This document shows, piece by piece, positions 1 to 7,230 of a stretch of 64,000 bases of DNA. The notes beneath the pieces were generated by a model, which was not told where the DNA came from, ran no database searches, and worked only from the letters and a program-made list of their open reading frames with translations. Each line of letters opens with the position of its first letter. Positions within the stretch are counted from its first letter, which is position 1. Source of the stretch: an uncultured Faecalibacterium sp. (lineage in GTDB: Bacteria; Bacillota; Clostridia; Oscillospirales; Ruminococcaceae); assembly GCA_937907025.1 (NCBI GenBank), contig CALESJ010000020.1:1-64000 (forward strand). The letters run 5' to 3'. The position numbers were made by a program, and so were the translations under genes.

Positions 1-159
1 TACTGCTTTTTCCCGATGTGCAGCAATGAACGAAAGCAAAAAGCACCTTCGCGCCGGCAAGCGCTTGAAAAGGCCAGCCAAACACAGGAAGGAGCAGAGC
101 AAGGCGTTCGCAAGAGAATTGAAGAAATCTATTGGCAGGAAACATTGCCGGATAGATAA
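1..159 (+). CDS. C-terminal end of an unidentified protein (cut by window start)
   Basis: Reading frame 1 is open from the first base to a TAA at 157-159 (52 codons). It gives a charged, helix-rich tail (RRQALEKASQTQEGAEQ... then EEIYWQETLPDR) that looks more protein-like than the overlapping frame opening at 26. I do not recognise a family. The AT content and isolation from the GC-rich core suggest it belongs to the same accessory segment as the next three genes. It could also be a decayed fragment. Confidence 0.4.
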   Translation, partial: YCFFPMCSNERKQKAPSRRQALEKASQTQEGAEQGVRKRIEEIYWQETLPDR

Positions 160-221
160 GGAAATCAGATTCTGTTTGCCGGAGCACAAAGAAACCGAAA
201 CACTAACATTGTAGATGTTTA

Positions 222-251
222 TTGATAGATAGTGCCGATTTTTGATATAAT
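222..251 (+). promoter_or_regulatory. candidate sigma-A promoter upstream of the AT-rich cassette
   Basis: TTGATA at 222-227 and TATAAT at 246-251 are separated by 18 bp. The next gene starts 330 bp downstream, so either the leader is long or the promoter serves something lost. I saw no better promoter nearer 581; a TTGACT at 515-520 has no good -10 at proper spacing. Confidence 0.4.
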
Positions 252-580
252 AATGATAAATTTCGAAGAATCAACTCTATCTGGAATATAGTATATATGG
301 CGGCGGGCTATGATTGAATGTATTCGTTTTTTGCAAGAGAGGCGAGATGGGGCATAGACGTTAAAATCCAAGATCTCTTGAGTTCTGGAAGAATATTATG
401 GATATACGTACCGTTTCAAGCCCTTAAGGTCGGATCGAAAATATATTTCTGACATTTTTACAGAAAGCATAAACACAATATGCAAAGCGAGAGCAAAACT
501 CGCATTTGAAAATTTTGACTTGTAAAACATTGTAACTAGTACAGCTGAATGGATTGGTATGATTGAAATAAGGAGGAACT
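252..580. other. AT-rich stretch without a supportable gene
   Basis: About 330 bp between the promoter-like site and the first cassette gene. It holds only a 15-codon open frame from 310 and no recognisable RNA gene. AAGGAGG at about 569-575 is the ribosome binding site of the gene at 581. Confidence 0.5.
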
Positions 581-1348
581 ATGGCAAAAAGTCCTTTGGA
601 AAGGCAGCTTGAAGCTCAAATGAAGCAGGAAAAACAGCTGGCCAACAAACAAAAGCGTGAAGGAGAGCGACGGGCAAGGGAGCAGAAGAAGATGGAGCGT
701 GAAGCGATGATTCGAGAACGAGCCGCATCTATTGTAAATGGACAACCATTAATAGAAGGCTTTCGCATCATGGATAAAACCGCAGAAGAAATACTGAGGT
801 GTTTGCTGGCGTGCAGCGCTCGAAAAGATTCACATGTTAATTTTTGTGACGATATCTTTCCTTCCTATGTGCAAATGTCTATCGGGTTAGAACTCGAAAA
901 ATTGACACAATACGGAATGGTCGGAGGAGTTTTCGTTTTTGGTAATGGCGGTATGCTTGACCTACTGCCACCAGCTTTCTCTTATTTTGAAGAAAAGAAA
1001 GCAGCTTTAGCTAGACAAGAGCAGCACGAAAAGGAACGTCAGCAAAGCATTATTAATTACGGAAATTTGGTCTTCGGCAATGTTTCGGGCTCTACATTTA
1101 CTGTAGATAATTCCATACATCAAATCGAGCAAGCCATAGATGAAAAGGGTGGCGAAGATAAAGAGGAACTCCATGAAGTTCTAGATGAAGTCAAGGAATT
1201 AATTGAAAACATACAGTCAAGTAGGTCTATTCCCAAACAAAAAAGATTGTTTGAAAAGATTACTCACCACATGGAAAAGCATGGTTGGTTCTATGGTGCC
1301 GTAATTCAGCTTTTGGGGACTGCTGCATTAGGCCTACTGGGGACTTAA
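581..1348 (+). CDS. unknown protein: coiled-coil N-terminus, hydrophobic glycine-rich C-terminus
   Basis: 255 residues, starting at an ATG seven to nine bases after AAGGAGG. Residues 1-50 are a Lys/Glu/Arg/Gln-rich coiled coil. Residues about 60-150 look like a compact helical, winged-helix-like domain (AEEILRCLLACSARK ... YGMVGGVF). Residues about 155-180 contain GNLVFGNVSGSTFTVDNS, a polar Asn/Ser/Thr segment. This is followed by an acidic helix and a C-terminal hydrophobic helix, FYGAVIQLLGTAALGLLGT, long enough to insert in a membrane. Many bacterial proteins pair such a polar GN.S..N segment with a C-terminal membrane-prone helix, but I cannot assign a named family. Base composition is AT-rich, unlike the flanks after 4.2 kb, so transfer is likely. 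It lies 42 bp before the next gene on the same strand and is probably co-transcribed with it. Confidence 0.75.
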   Translation: MAKSPLERQLEAQMKQEKQLANKQKREGERRAREQKKMEREAMIRERAASIVNGQPLIEGFRIMDKTAEEILRCLLACSARKDSHVNFCDDIFPSYVQMSIGLELEKLTQYGMVGGVFVFGNGGMLDLLPPAFSYFEEKKAALARQEQHEKERQQSIINYGNLVFGNVSGSTFTVDNSIHQIEQAIDEKGGEDKEELHEVLDEVKELIENIQSSRSIPKQKRLFEKITHHMEKHGWFYGAVIQLLGTAALGLLGT

Positions 1349-1390
1349 TTGACAATAAATGGAATTACATAATATGTCAAGGCGGGATGA

Positions 1391-2365
1391 ATGATGGCAA
1401 GAATTGAAACTTTGTCCGCGTATAGATGCACGTTTAGTTATCTGCAGAGAAACAATCCGCTAAAAGAAGAATTGCAAGAGAAGATTAAAGCAGATATCCC
1501 ACCAGAATATACATTTGCTGATTTTATTGAAGATTTTTGTAAGGCGACCTCGTCTTTAGCCAAAGGCGAAGTTACCGAAAGAGCAATTATGCTGCCAGAA
1601 GAAAATGTCTATTCTCGCCCAAGTGAAAGTGGTATAAAGAAATGGAGAATAGTTCCCTATGCAGGGAAGCAGGGGAAACCATTTAGAATTATCAAAACAA
1701 CCACCGGGAAAAAATATGACTTCGGTTCCGACAGCGCCGCGCTTTATGAACACAATATATTTGTGTATCAAGATGAAGATTCGGCGATACTTATATTTCA
1801 CCGTCAAAGCGGTTCTGGGTGTAAAAGTGTCTTCTTGGAAGTTGCTAATAAAATGTTGCGGCAAAAAGGAATAAAATTAAATATGGAACTTTATTTGCCA
1901 TTGGTTTCCCCAGAGGACCTTGACGTAATTCCTACTAAAATACAATTGCAATTTGTTCGTGATTCAACATCAACAGATATTGCTGAAAACACACATAAGA
2001 AGAAACAACGTGAAGTAGTCAAGGAATTAGGTCTAAATCTTGGATCTTACGAAAATAATGCAATTAAAGATATTTTGCGTTCTGTGCAAATCGGAAAAAT
2101 CGATCGAGCTGTTGCGTTTGCGAGAATAAAAGCGGAGTGCCCAGACGCAAAAGACTATAATGATGCTAAGATATTCTTTCGGGTTGGAAAGCGAATTTGT
2201 CCAGTTCAATGGAATGAATTTGACTCCATTATGGGAGTATATGACATTACAGATCGGCTGCACCAAAGATTCAGATCATCTGGTGATTTTATCGGAGAAT
2301 TATCAGCGATATCGGACGAATATTATAAGAGCATAATAAAGGAGGAGGATGTAAATGCCGGATAG
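1391..2365 (+). CDS. unknown 324-residue protein of the AT-rich cassette
   Basis: Starts at 1391 or at the adjacent ATG at 1394; AAGGCGGG precedes both. No signal peptide or membrane segment is visible. Residues about 80-180 alternate short strands (KKWRIVPYAGKQ, PFRIIKTTTGKKYDFG, HNIFVYQDEDSAILIFHR), suggesting a beta-rich domain. The C-terminal third, from about residue 210, is helical (VVKELGLNLGSYENNAIKD). I see no nuclease, helicase, TIR or NTPase motif. The last 11 bases overlap the next gene, whose ribosome binding site lies inside this one, so the two are translationally coupled and probably form a soluble/membrane partner pair. I considered KwaB of the Kiwa defence system, which has a similar size and partner, but see no diagnostic motif. 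Confidence 0.75.
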   Translation: MMARIETLSAYRCTFSYLQRNNPLKEELQEKIKADIPPEYTFADFIEDFCKATSSLAKGEVTERAIMLPEENVYSRPSESGIKKWRIVPYAGKQGKPFRIIKTTTGKKYDFGSDSAALYEHNIFVYQDEDSAILIFHRQSGSGCKSVFLEVANKMLRQKGIKLNMELYLPLVSPEDLDVIPTKIQLQFVRDSTSTDIAENTHKKKQREVVKELGLNLGSYENNAIKDILRSVQIGKIDRAVAFARIKAECPDAKDYNDAKIFFRVGKRICPVQWNEFDSIMGVYDITDRLHQRFRSSGDFIGELSAISDEYYKSIIKEEDVNAG

Positions 2366-2900
2366 AAACATCTGGCTGTTTACTGCAGCTGCTCTTGTAG
2401 TTGTTATGCTTTTTTTCAACAGAAAGGTTCGACTCTGGGCTGTTTTAAAAGAACAGATCAAAGTTTTTAAAAACGCGAAAAAACAAAGAATTTCTCTTTG
2501 GGATTGCTTATGCTTTTTAGTTTTTCCTTGGGTATTTTCGTACATCTGCGTTTATCAGTTAGATTTTGTCATTGAGGAAGAGTTGGCACAGTTATTAACT
2601 ACAGTTTTTTCAATTGTCTTCACAGTGTTATTTGGATTTGCAGCCGTTATGGTGAGCAAAATTGATAGTACTCACAAAACAGAAAAACAAGTTGCCGAGG
2701 AAACTTTTGTATCAATTGTTTCTGCAAACTTAATGTCTTTGATCGCAGCGATTTTGTCTATTGTCCTTACACAAACAAAATCAGAGATTATTGTAAAAAT
2801 ATCATCGGTCGTCCTTTTGGGAAGCTCTCTTATAATCATTCTGTTGCTCCTGTTAATTACCAAAAGAACCTTTTTTCTATATGTGGACAATAAAGACTGA
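2355..2900 (+). CDS. small multi-pass membrane protein, coupled to the upstream gene
   Basis: 181 residues. ATG at 2355 follows AAAGGAGGAGG (2339-2349), and the frame overlaps the upstream stop by 11 bases. Hydrophobic segments lie at about residues 5-21, 50-68, 80-103, 124-142 and 150-172, so four or five membrane passes are expected. Positively charged loops (RKVRLWAVLKEQIKVFKNAKKQR) lie between the first two. No transporter signature is seen. A soluble protein followed by a small coupled membrane protein is a layout found in several abortive-infection and defence modules, but also in ordinary transporters. Function is unknown. Confidence 0.75.
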   Translation: MPDRNIWLFTAAALVVVMLFFNRKVRLWAVLKEQIKVFKNAKKQRISLWDCLCFLVFPWVFSYICVYQLDFVIEEELAQLLTTVFSIVFTVLFGFAAVMVSKIDSTHKTEKQVAEETFVSIVSANLMSLIAAILSIVLTQTKSEIIVKISSVVLLGSSLIIILLLLLITKRTFFLYVDNKD

Positions 2901-2940
2901 TGCCTTTGGGAGCGGACTCGGTTCTTTATCAGCAGCTTCT

Positions 2941-3138
2941 CTGACCACCATCTGACCACTCCTTCATCCCAGCCGGTTCCGTGTATCGTTTTTTACGTCC
3001 CAATATTCTTTTATAACCACCACAACCAGCGCCGGAAGTTGTGCACACCACACAATTTCCGGCGCTGTATCATGCTATTTGCCTGTTTGTCACAGTTCTC
3101 CGACTCCAAAGGCCAGAGGTTCGAATCCCCCCGGCCGC
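2941..3138 (+). repeat. long repeat, copy A (partner at 14401-14598)
   Basis: This stretch aligns without gaps to 14401-14598, a constant offset of 11460, with roughly four of five bases identical. In order it contains a conserved block CCAGCCGGTTCCGTGTATCG, an inverted repeat at 3026-3066 (CAGCGCCGGAA...TTCCGGCGCTG), and a tRNA-like 3' half ending near 3139. A third, shorter relative exists at about 7476-7560. The match continues into a terminator in both long copies. Confidence 0.85.
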
Positions 3139-3139
3139 A
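3100..3139 (+). other. tRNA-like 3' half (degenerate), copy A
   Basis: CTCCAAA at 3104-3110 looks like a tRNA-Trp-type anticodon loop (CCA anticodon). GGTTCGAATCC at 3118-3128 is a canonical T-arm core, and CGGCCGCA resembles an acceptor 3' strand. Only nine bases separate anticodon loop and T-loop instead of about fifteen, no matching 5' half is present upstream, and the CCA position reads GCG. It is therefore a relic or mimic, not a working tRNA. The copy at 14560-14602 shares the same shortening but does end in CCA. Confidence 0.6.
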
Positions 3140-3141
3140 GC

Positions 3142-3173
3142 GAGCAGCATCTTTGTGGATGCTGCTCTTTTTA
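3142..3173 (+). terminator. intrinsic terminator after the tRNA-like segment
   Basis: GAGCAGCATC (3142-3151) pairs perfectly with GATGCTGCTC (3158-3167), followed by TTTTTA. The equivalent position in copy B holds a related hairpin with substitutions. Confidence 0.75.
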
Positions 3174-3377
3174 TTTTGGCGTGGTGGTTTTCTGCCCCCG
3201 CCGTGAACAGCTCCAGCCCGTAGCAGCTGGTGGCCAGGGCTTCCCCCGATGCTGCCGATCATGTGACCGTCTGGCGTGTAGTATCCTGCCGGGAAAAAGC
3301 TGCTCCAGATCCTGGGCGATAGCATACAGTGCCTTGATCTTTTCGGCCACCGATGTCTGCAAGTCAACCGGGCTCAT
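3169..3377 (-). pseudogene. DUF6998-like protein, N-terminal relic with two frameshifts
   Basis: On the minus strand an ATG at 3377 opens MSPVDLQTSVAEKIKALYAI..LEQLFP. The sequence continues as YYTPDGHMIGSIG in a second frame and GEALATSCYGLELFTAGAEN in a third. Joined, this matches the N-terminal pattern I know from DUF6998 proteins (LFPG..TPDGH.VGSIGEA.A...YG.EL). The frame breaks are at about 3290 and 3245, and the sequence is cut off at the terminator and repeat at 3170. The family assignment is from memory of the motif. Confidence 0.6.
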
Positions 3378-3419
3378 CTTAAACCATTTTTTCGTAAGAT
3401 CTTTTGAACAAACTATTTT

Positions 3420-3689
3420 TTACTTCAGCAGATCCTGCTCCTCGGGGTGCGTTTCAAACCAGTGCACGGCGTAAGAGCAGGTAGGCTTGGCCTTGCGGCC
3501 ATCCTGGCGCAGGGTATCGGCCACTGCGCGCAGAAGCTGTCCGGCGATTCCCTGTCCCCGCAGAGAACCGTCCACAAAGGTATGGTTGATGACGGCAACG
3601 CCCTCCTGTTCCGGGAAAGTCACCTCCGCCAGCAACTTTCCTGTTTCATCTGTGGCAAAAATCCGGCCGGGTTCTTTGCGAAACTCCAT
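3420..3689 (-). CDS. small GNAT-type N-acetyltransferase
   Basis: 89 residues from the ATG at 3689 (GAGGTGATC ribosome binding site). A longer upstream extension is possible but less likely. VDGSLRGQGIAGQLLRAVADTL is the acetyl-CoA-binding motif A of YjdJ/YidJ-type minimal GNAT domains. The start MEFRKEPGRIFATDETGKLLAEV and the end CSYAVHWFETHPEEQDLL are also typical of that short family. The substrate is unknown. It sits alone between two relics and is probably monocistronic. Confidence 0.8.
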   Translation of the reverse strand: MEFRKEPGRIFATDETGKLLAEVTFPEQEGVAVINHTFVDGSLRGQGIAGQLLRAVADTLRQDGRKAKPTCSYAVHWFETHPEEQDLLK

Positions 3690-3785
3690 AATGATCACCT
3701 CTTCCCTCAGTGTAGCAAAGAAATCCGGCAAGAGCAACCGCCATATTCCTGCCGCTTTGTCCGGAATATGGCGGTAAAGATTTAT

Positions 3786-3890
3786 TTATACTCCCATCTC
3801 TTTCCCAGCTTTTCCTGTGCCTCCATAATCGTAGCCGCGGGATACCACAATGAGATAACTGTTTTGCCCTCGTTTTCGGCTGCTTGCCAT
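3786..3890 (-). pseudogene. N-terminal relic of a tyrosine-type integrase
   Basis: 34 codons from ATG 3890 with an AAAGGAGAGG site just upstream. The residues MASSRKRGQNSYLIVVSRGYDY match the arm-type DNA-binding N-terminus common in Firmicutes phage and ICE integrases (MASIRKRG..SY...V..GYD). The frame stops at 3786 and no catalytic R..H.R..Y domain follows. It marks an integration event now decayed, close to the tRNA-like segment. Confidence 0.6.
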
Positions 3891-4230
3891 CTTGACCTCT
3901 CCTTTGTATGGTTTGACACAAAGGATACCAGCCTTTTCGATACAAAGCCATCACCAAACCCAACGAAGGACGGTCACGATACTTGTGCAAACCGGGCAAA
4001 GCACCAAAAGTTTGCGAACATAACTGATAGTGGGGATTTTCCCGAAAAGGCTATGCCTGCGTGGGCCAGAGAAAAGCAACGTCACACAAAGTAAAGTCAA
4101 CAAGGAAAGGCAGTGAAGACCGCGGACAGAACGGAAGACAGCAAGAGCACGACCTTACTTATAGGAAAGGCCATCCCGTAATGACGAGCAGGCGGGCGAA
4201 CCCAACAGCATCCAGCGCCAGAAATTCATG
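3891..4230. other. gene-free stretch, probably decayed mobile-element DNA
   Basis: About 340 bp between the integrase relic and the arsR promoter. Short open frames on both strands give charged peptides resembling element genes, such as ones containing AREKQRHTK or QEHDLTYRKGHPV. None has a start, a ribosome binding site and a reasonable length together. Confidence 0.4.
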
Positions 4231-4274
4231 TTGACTTTTTTCGATTTGAGGTATATACTGTGAACCGTTCGAAC
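4231..4274 (+). promoter_or_regulatory. arsR promoter and palindromic operator
   Basis: TTGACT (4231-4236), 17 bp, TATACT (4254-4259). The perfect palindrome GTTCGAAC at 4267-4274 overlaps the expected transcription start. It is well placed for autorepression by the ArsR protein encoded from 4301. Confidence 0.7.
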
Positions 4275-4300
4275 AAAATAGATTTGAGCGAGGTGGGAGT

Positions 4301-4609
4301 ATGCACGATTACGCTGCGGATGCGAAGGTTTTCAAAGCCTTCTGCGATGTGAACCGTTTGCAAATTCTGGAACAGCTTCGCAGCGGCGAAAAATGCTCCT
4401 GTGTTCTGCTGGAAAAACTGCATATCAGCCAATCAACCTTGTCCTATCACATGAAAATCCTGTGTGATTCAGGCATTGTGGTCGGCCGTGCAGAAGGCAA
4501 ATGGACGCACTACGGAATCAGCGACGAAGGCAGTCAGTATGCCAAAGAGCTGTTGCAGATTCTGACCCAAAAAAACATCTGTGGCACAGAATGTACTTGC
4601 CAGGAATAA
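4301..4609 (+). CDS. arsR: ArsR-family metalloid-responsive repressor
   Basis: 102 residues, a normal length for SmtB/ArsR winged-helix repressors. VFKAFCDVNRLQILEQL is the family's N-terminal helix pair. EKCSCVLLEKL places a Cys-x-Cys in the alpha-3 position used for As(III)/Sb(III) binding in classical ArsR (family knowledge), followed by the recognition helix SQSTLSYHMKIL. A C-terminal CGTECTC adds further thiols. It likely binds the palindrome in its own promoter and lets go on metalloid binding, controlling the permease and redox genes downstream. A strong terminator directly follows, so some transcripts will stop after this gene. Confidence 0.9.
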   Translation: MHDYAADAKVFKAFCDVNRLQILEQLRSGEKCSCVLLEKLHISQSTLSYHMKILCDSGIVVGRAEGKWTHYGISDEGSQYAKELLQILTQKNICGTECTCQE

Positions 4610-4638
4610 AAGCCATCGGCTGGCCGATGGCTTTTATT
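4605..4638 (+). terminator. intrinsic terminator/attenuator after arsR
   Basis: A near-perfect hairpin of about 16 bp, AATAAAAGCCATCGGC / GCCGATGGCTTTTATT with a TG loop, overlaps the arsR stop. Its A-rich and T-rich ends allow function on either strand. Confidence 0.8.
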
Positions 4639-4693
4639 CCGAACATTAAATCGAAAAAAATAGAACTATATGTCGGCAAAAGGAGAACCTTTT

Positions 4694-5707
4694 ATGGAAG
4701 CGATTCGTACGATCTGGCTGTTTTTCCAGGATCAGATCCTTGGAATGAAATGGCTGAATGCTCTGATTGGTAATGCCCTGACGGCAATGGGCTTATCTCT
4801 TGACAGCATTATCGGCGGTGCGTTGCAATTTTTTATCTACGATACCGTCAAAATCTTTATTCTGCTCTCGGTACTGATTTTCGGTATTTCTTACATTCAG
4901 AGCTACTTTCCGCCGGAGCGCACCAAAAAGATTCTGGGGCGGTTCCACGGCATCGGAGCCAACTCGGTGGCAGCGCTGCTGGGCACGGTGACGCCTTTCT
5001 GCTCCTGCTCCTCTATTCCCATTTTCATGGGCTTTACCAGTGCTGGCTTGCCGGTAGGCGTGACCTTTTCCTTCCTGATTTCTTCCCCGATGGTGGATTT
5101 GGGCTCTCTGGTCCTGCTGATGAGCATCTTTGGTGCAAAAGTAGCTGTTTTGTATGTTGTTCTTGGCCTGGTCATCGCTGTAATCGGCGGTACTCTGTTG
5201 GAAAAACTGGGGATGGAGCGCTATGTAGAGGACTTCATCAAAAATGCACCTCACATTGAAGCAGAAGGTCAGGAGCTGACCCGCCATGATCGCGTACAGT
5301 ATGCAAAAGAACAGCTACTCGGAACCATCAAGAAAGTGGCCCCCTACATCTTTGTCGGTGTAGCTATTGGCGCCTTTATCCACAATGTGGTTCCGCAGGA
5401 GTGGGTAGAAATGATCCTGGGCAGCAATAATCCCTTTGCCGTTATCCTGGCCACTCTGGTGGGTGTTCCCATGTATGCCGACATCTTCGGCACCATCCCT
5501 GTGGCGGAAAGCCTGCTGTTCAAGGGCGCCGGCCTGGGCACCATCCTGTCCTTTATGATGGCCGTTACCACTTTGAGCCTGCCTTCTATGATTATGCTGA
5601 AGAAGGCCGTGAAGCCCAAGCTGCTGGCCACCTTTATCGCCATCTGCACCGTAGGCATCATCATTGTTGGCTATTTCTTCAACGCGATCCAGTTCCTGCT
5701 GATCTGA
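4694..5707 (+). CDS. DUF318/ArsP-type permease (COG0701)
   Basis: 337 residues from ATG 4694, chosen because AAAGGAG sits nine bases upstream; an ATG at 4670 lacks a site. About eight to ten hydrophobic segments are visible. The signature TPFCSCSSIPIF at about residues 102-113 has the paired cysteines typical of ArsP, the organoarsenical efflux permeases, and of related metal permeases (family knowledge). The second half repeats the fold, with GVPMYADIFGTIPVAESL near residue 255. Following arsR, the best inference is efflux of an arsenical or similar soft metalloid across the cytoplasmic membrane. Confidence 0.85.
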   Translation: MEAIRTIWLFFQDQILGMKWLNALIGNALTAMGLSLDSIIGGALQFFIYDTVKIFILLSVLIFGISYIQSYFPPERTKKILGRFHGIGANSVAALLGTVTPFCSCSSIPIFMGFTSAGLPVGVTFSFLISSPMVDLGSLVLLMSIFGAKVAVLYVVLGLVIAVIGGTLLEKLGMERYVEDFIKNAPHIEAEGQELTRHDRVQYAKEQLLGTIKKVAPYIFVGVAIGAFIHNVVPQEWVEMILGSNNPFAVILATLVGVPMYADIFGTIPVAESLLFKGAGLGTILSFMMAVTTLSLPSMIMLKKAVKPKLLATFIAICTVGIIIVGYFFNAIQFLLI

Positions 5708-5740
5708 GGGAGGCTTTCTCTATGTTTACTGCAATCCTAT

Positions 5741-6114
5741 ATGAAGTACACAGGGCCTGGTTCCGGCATTAAGGGGGCTTTGATCAGTTTTATTTTGGGT
5801 TCTGCTGCCGCCGGGCCGCTGTACGCGGCATTTCCTGTTGCAGCTATGATGCTGAAAAAGGCAGCTCGCTGTTCAATGTCTTTCTGTTTATTGGCGCATG
5901 GTCAACCACAAAAATTCCCATGTTGACCTTTGAAGCAGGCAGTCTGGGCGTTCCGTTTACAGCGGCACGACTTTGCATGAGCATGATTGGCATCAATTTC
6001 ATTGCCGCGATCATGAATGGTACGCTCTCTCAAAAGGACAAAGCTGCGATATACGAAAAAAATACTGAAAGAGGCGAGAATCGTCATGGCACAAAAATGG
6101 TATCCGGTCATTGA
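5741..6114 (+). pseudogene. broken second permease (short COG0701-like)
   Basis: The frame from 5741 reads GPGSGIKGALISFILGSAAAGPLYAAFPVAAMMLKK and then goes out of phase at about 5862. The next frame continues the family pattern as SSLFNVFLFIGAWSTTKIP and then SLGVPFTAARLCMSMIGIN. One base lost in an A/G run (AAAAAGGC) explains the break. The N-terminal half of such permeases is missing. It lies between the intact permease and the ferredoxin and probably was part of the metalloid operon. Confidence 0.7.
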
Positions 6115-6364
6115 TTATATGTCTTGTGCAGAGTGTGGCGCTTGTGTAAATTTCTGTCCGCACCACGTCTACAACAAGGATAAGGCACCCGTTCCGGTAG
6201 TGGAACACCCTGAACAGTGTGTTGATCACTGCCACGGCTGCGGCAATCGCTGCTCCAAAGGAGCCATTACCTATGTGGGGGAGGACAGTGGTTGGAAACC
6301 GCCGCATGGGGCACAAAAGGATGAGCAGCCCGGCTGTGGCTGTGGTTGCGGCTGCGGAACCTGA
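6086..6364 (+). CDS. small ferredoxin-like protein with Gly-Cys tail
   Basis: 92 residues from ATG 6086. CAECGACVNFCPHHVY is a 4Fe-4S cluster motif (CxxCxxCxxxCP). The second cysteine group, CVDHCHGCGNRCSKGAI, is spaced unlike a standard 2[4Fe-4S] ferredoxin and includes histidines. The C-terminus is PGCGCGCGCGT, an alternating Gly-Cys tail that should bind soft metals. Proteins of this kind are found beside ArsR/ArsP/thioredoxin sets in Clostridia. Its role as electron donor or metal carrier is inferred. Confidence 0.8.
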   Translation: MAQKWYPVIDYMSCAECGACVNFCPHHVYNKDKAPVPVVEHPEQCVDHCHGCGNRCSKGAITYVGEDSGWKPPHGAQKDEQPGCGCGCGCGT

Positions 6365-6503
6365 TGCATCCTCTTTTCATGGAGCAACCGGCTGTCGCAG
6401 TTGGACAGGACAGCTTGCCTTGTGGCATTCTGCCGATTGGCTGCCATCTGTTCTGACCGGCGTTTTCATTGTCATCATAACATCATCATGGGAGGTATTT
6501 ATT

Positions 6504-7187
6504 ATGGGACTGTTTGGTTTTGGTAAGAAGAAAAAAGAAGAAAGCACACCTGCCTGTGCTTGCCAGTGTGGCTGCCCCACTGCTGAGGTGGATGTGTCCG
6601 AAGTCGCAAAGGAAGCAGGCAGCACTGCCGATGGTGCGCTCTCTATCAAGGTATTGGGGGCGGGCTGCGCCTCTTGCCATGCCCTGCTGGAAAGCACGAA
6701 AGAAGCCGTGGCAAAACTGGGTCTTGGCGTAGAAGTAGAGTATGTGACGGATATGACCAAGATTGCCGGCTATGGTGTCATGAGTGTTCCTGCGCTGGTG
6801 GTCAACGAGAAGGTTGTCACGATGGGCAAGGTTTTGAAAGCAAATGAGGTAGAAACCCTGCTGAACAAGCTGGGGGTTGCCCAGCCTGCCGCCGCTTCCT
6901 GCTGCTCTTGCGGCGGCGCTTGCGGAACCCAAAGCGATGCGGCATCCATTCTGATCCTCGGCCCCGGCTGTAAGAACTGTCAGGCGCTGGAGGCCAATAC
7001 GCGTGCCGCTCTGGAGCAGATTGGGGATACCACTTCCGCCATCGGTCATGTGACCGACTTTTCTGAGATCGCCAAGTACGGCATTATGAGCACCCCCGGC
7101 CTGGTCGTGGACGGCAAGGTGGTGTCCTATGGCAAGGTTCTCAAGCCGGAAGATATTGTTACGATTCTCAAAAAAGTACGGGGCTGA
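6504..7187 (+). CDS. tandem thioredoxin-like (redox-active disulfide) protein
   Basis: 227 residues from ATG 6504 (GGGAGG upstream). Two copies of the small thioredoxin-like fold are fused. The first is at about 47-122 with motif GAGCASCH; the second is at about 148-227 with GPGCKNCQ. Each is followed by the cis-Pro strand (VMSVPALVVN and IMSTPGLVVD). The N-terminus has a Lys-rich stretch followed by CACQCGCP, and the linker has SCCSCGGACG, so metal binding is likely. The usual family member is a single domain of about 80 residues. In arsenic loci such proteins are thought to supply reducing thiols or pass metalloid to the permease; that is an inference here. Confidence 0.8.
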   Translation: MGLFGFGKKKKEESTPACACQCGCPTAEVDVSEVAKEAGSTADGALSIKVLGAGCASCHALLESTKEAVAKLGLGVEVEYVTDMTKIAGYGVMSVPALVVNEKVVTMGKVLKANEVETLLNKLGVAQPAAASCCSCGGACGTQSDAASILILGPGCKNCQALEANTRAALEQIGDTTSAIGHVTDFSEIAKYGIMSTPGLVVDGKVVSYGKVLKPEDIVTILKKVRG

Positions 7188-7230
7188 TTGAACATTCTCC
7201 AAGCATACGCCGTATGGGAAGGAACCCAGG

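Noticed and set aside
26..214. 62-codon frame near the window start
   Set aside because: The overlapping frame 1, open from the first base to 159, gives a more protein-like sequence; the 62-codon frame has no ribosome binding site.
1391..2900. Kiwa (KwaA-KwaB) defence system
   Set aside because: Sizes and a soluble plus membrane pair are similar, but gene order is reversed and I see no diagnostic KwaB motif. Naming it would go beyond the evidence.
3090..3141. A tRNA-Trp gene
   Set aside because: Only the 3' half is present, six bases are missing between anticodon loop and T-loop, there is no pairing acceptor 5' strand and no CCA. Kept as a tRNA-like relic.
6364..6456. 30-codon frame between ferredoxin and thioredoxin-like genes
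   Set aside because: It has no ribosome binding site, starts at the ferredoxin stop and resembles no protein; probably non-coding.
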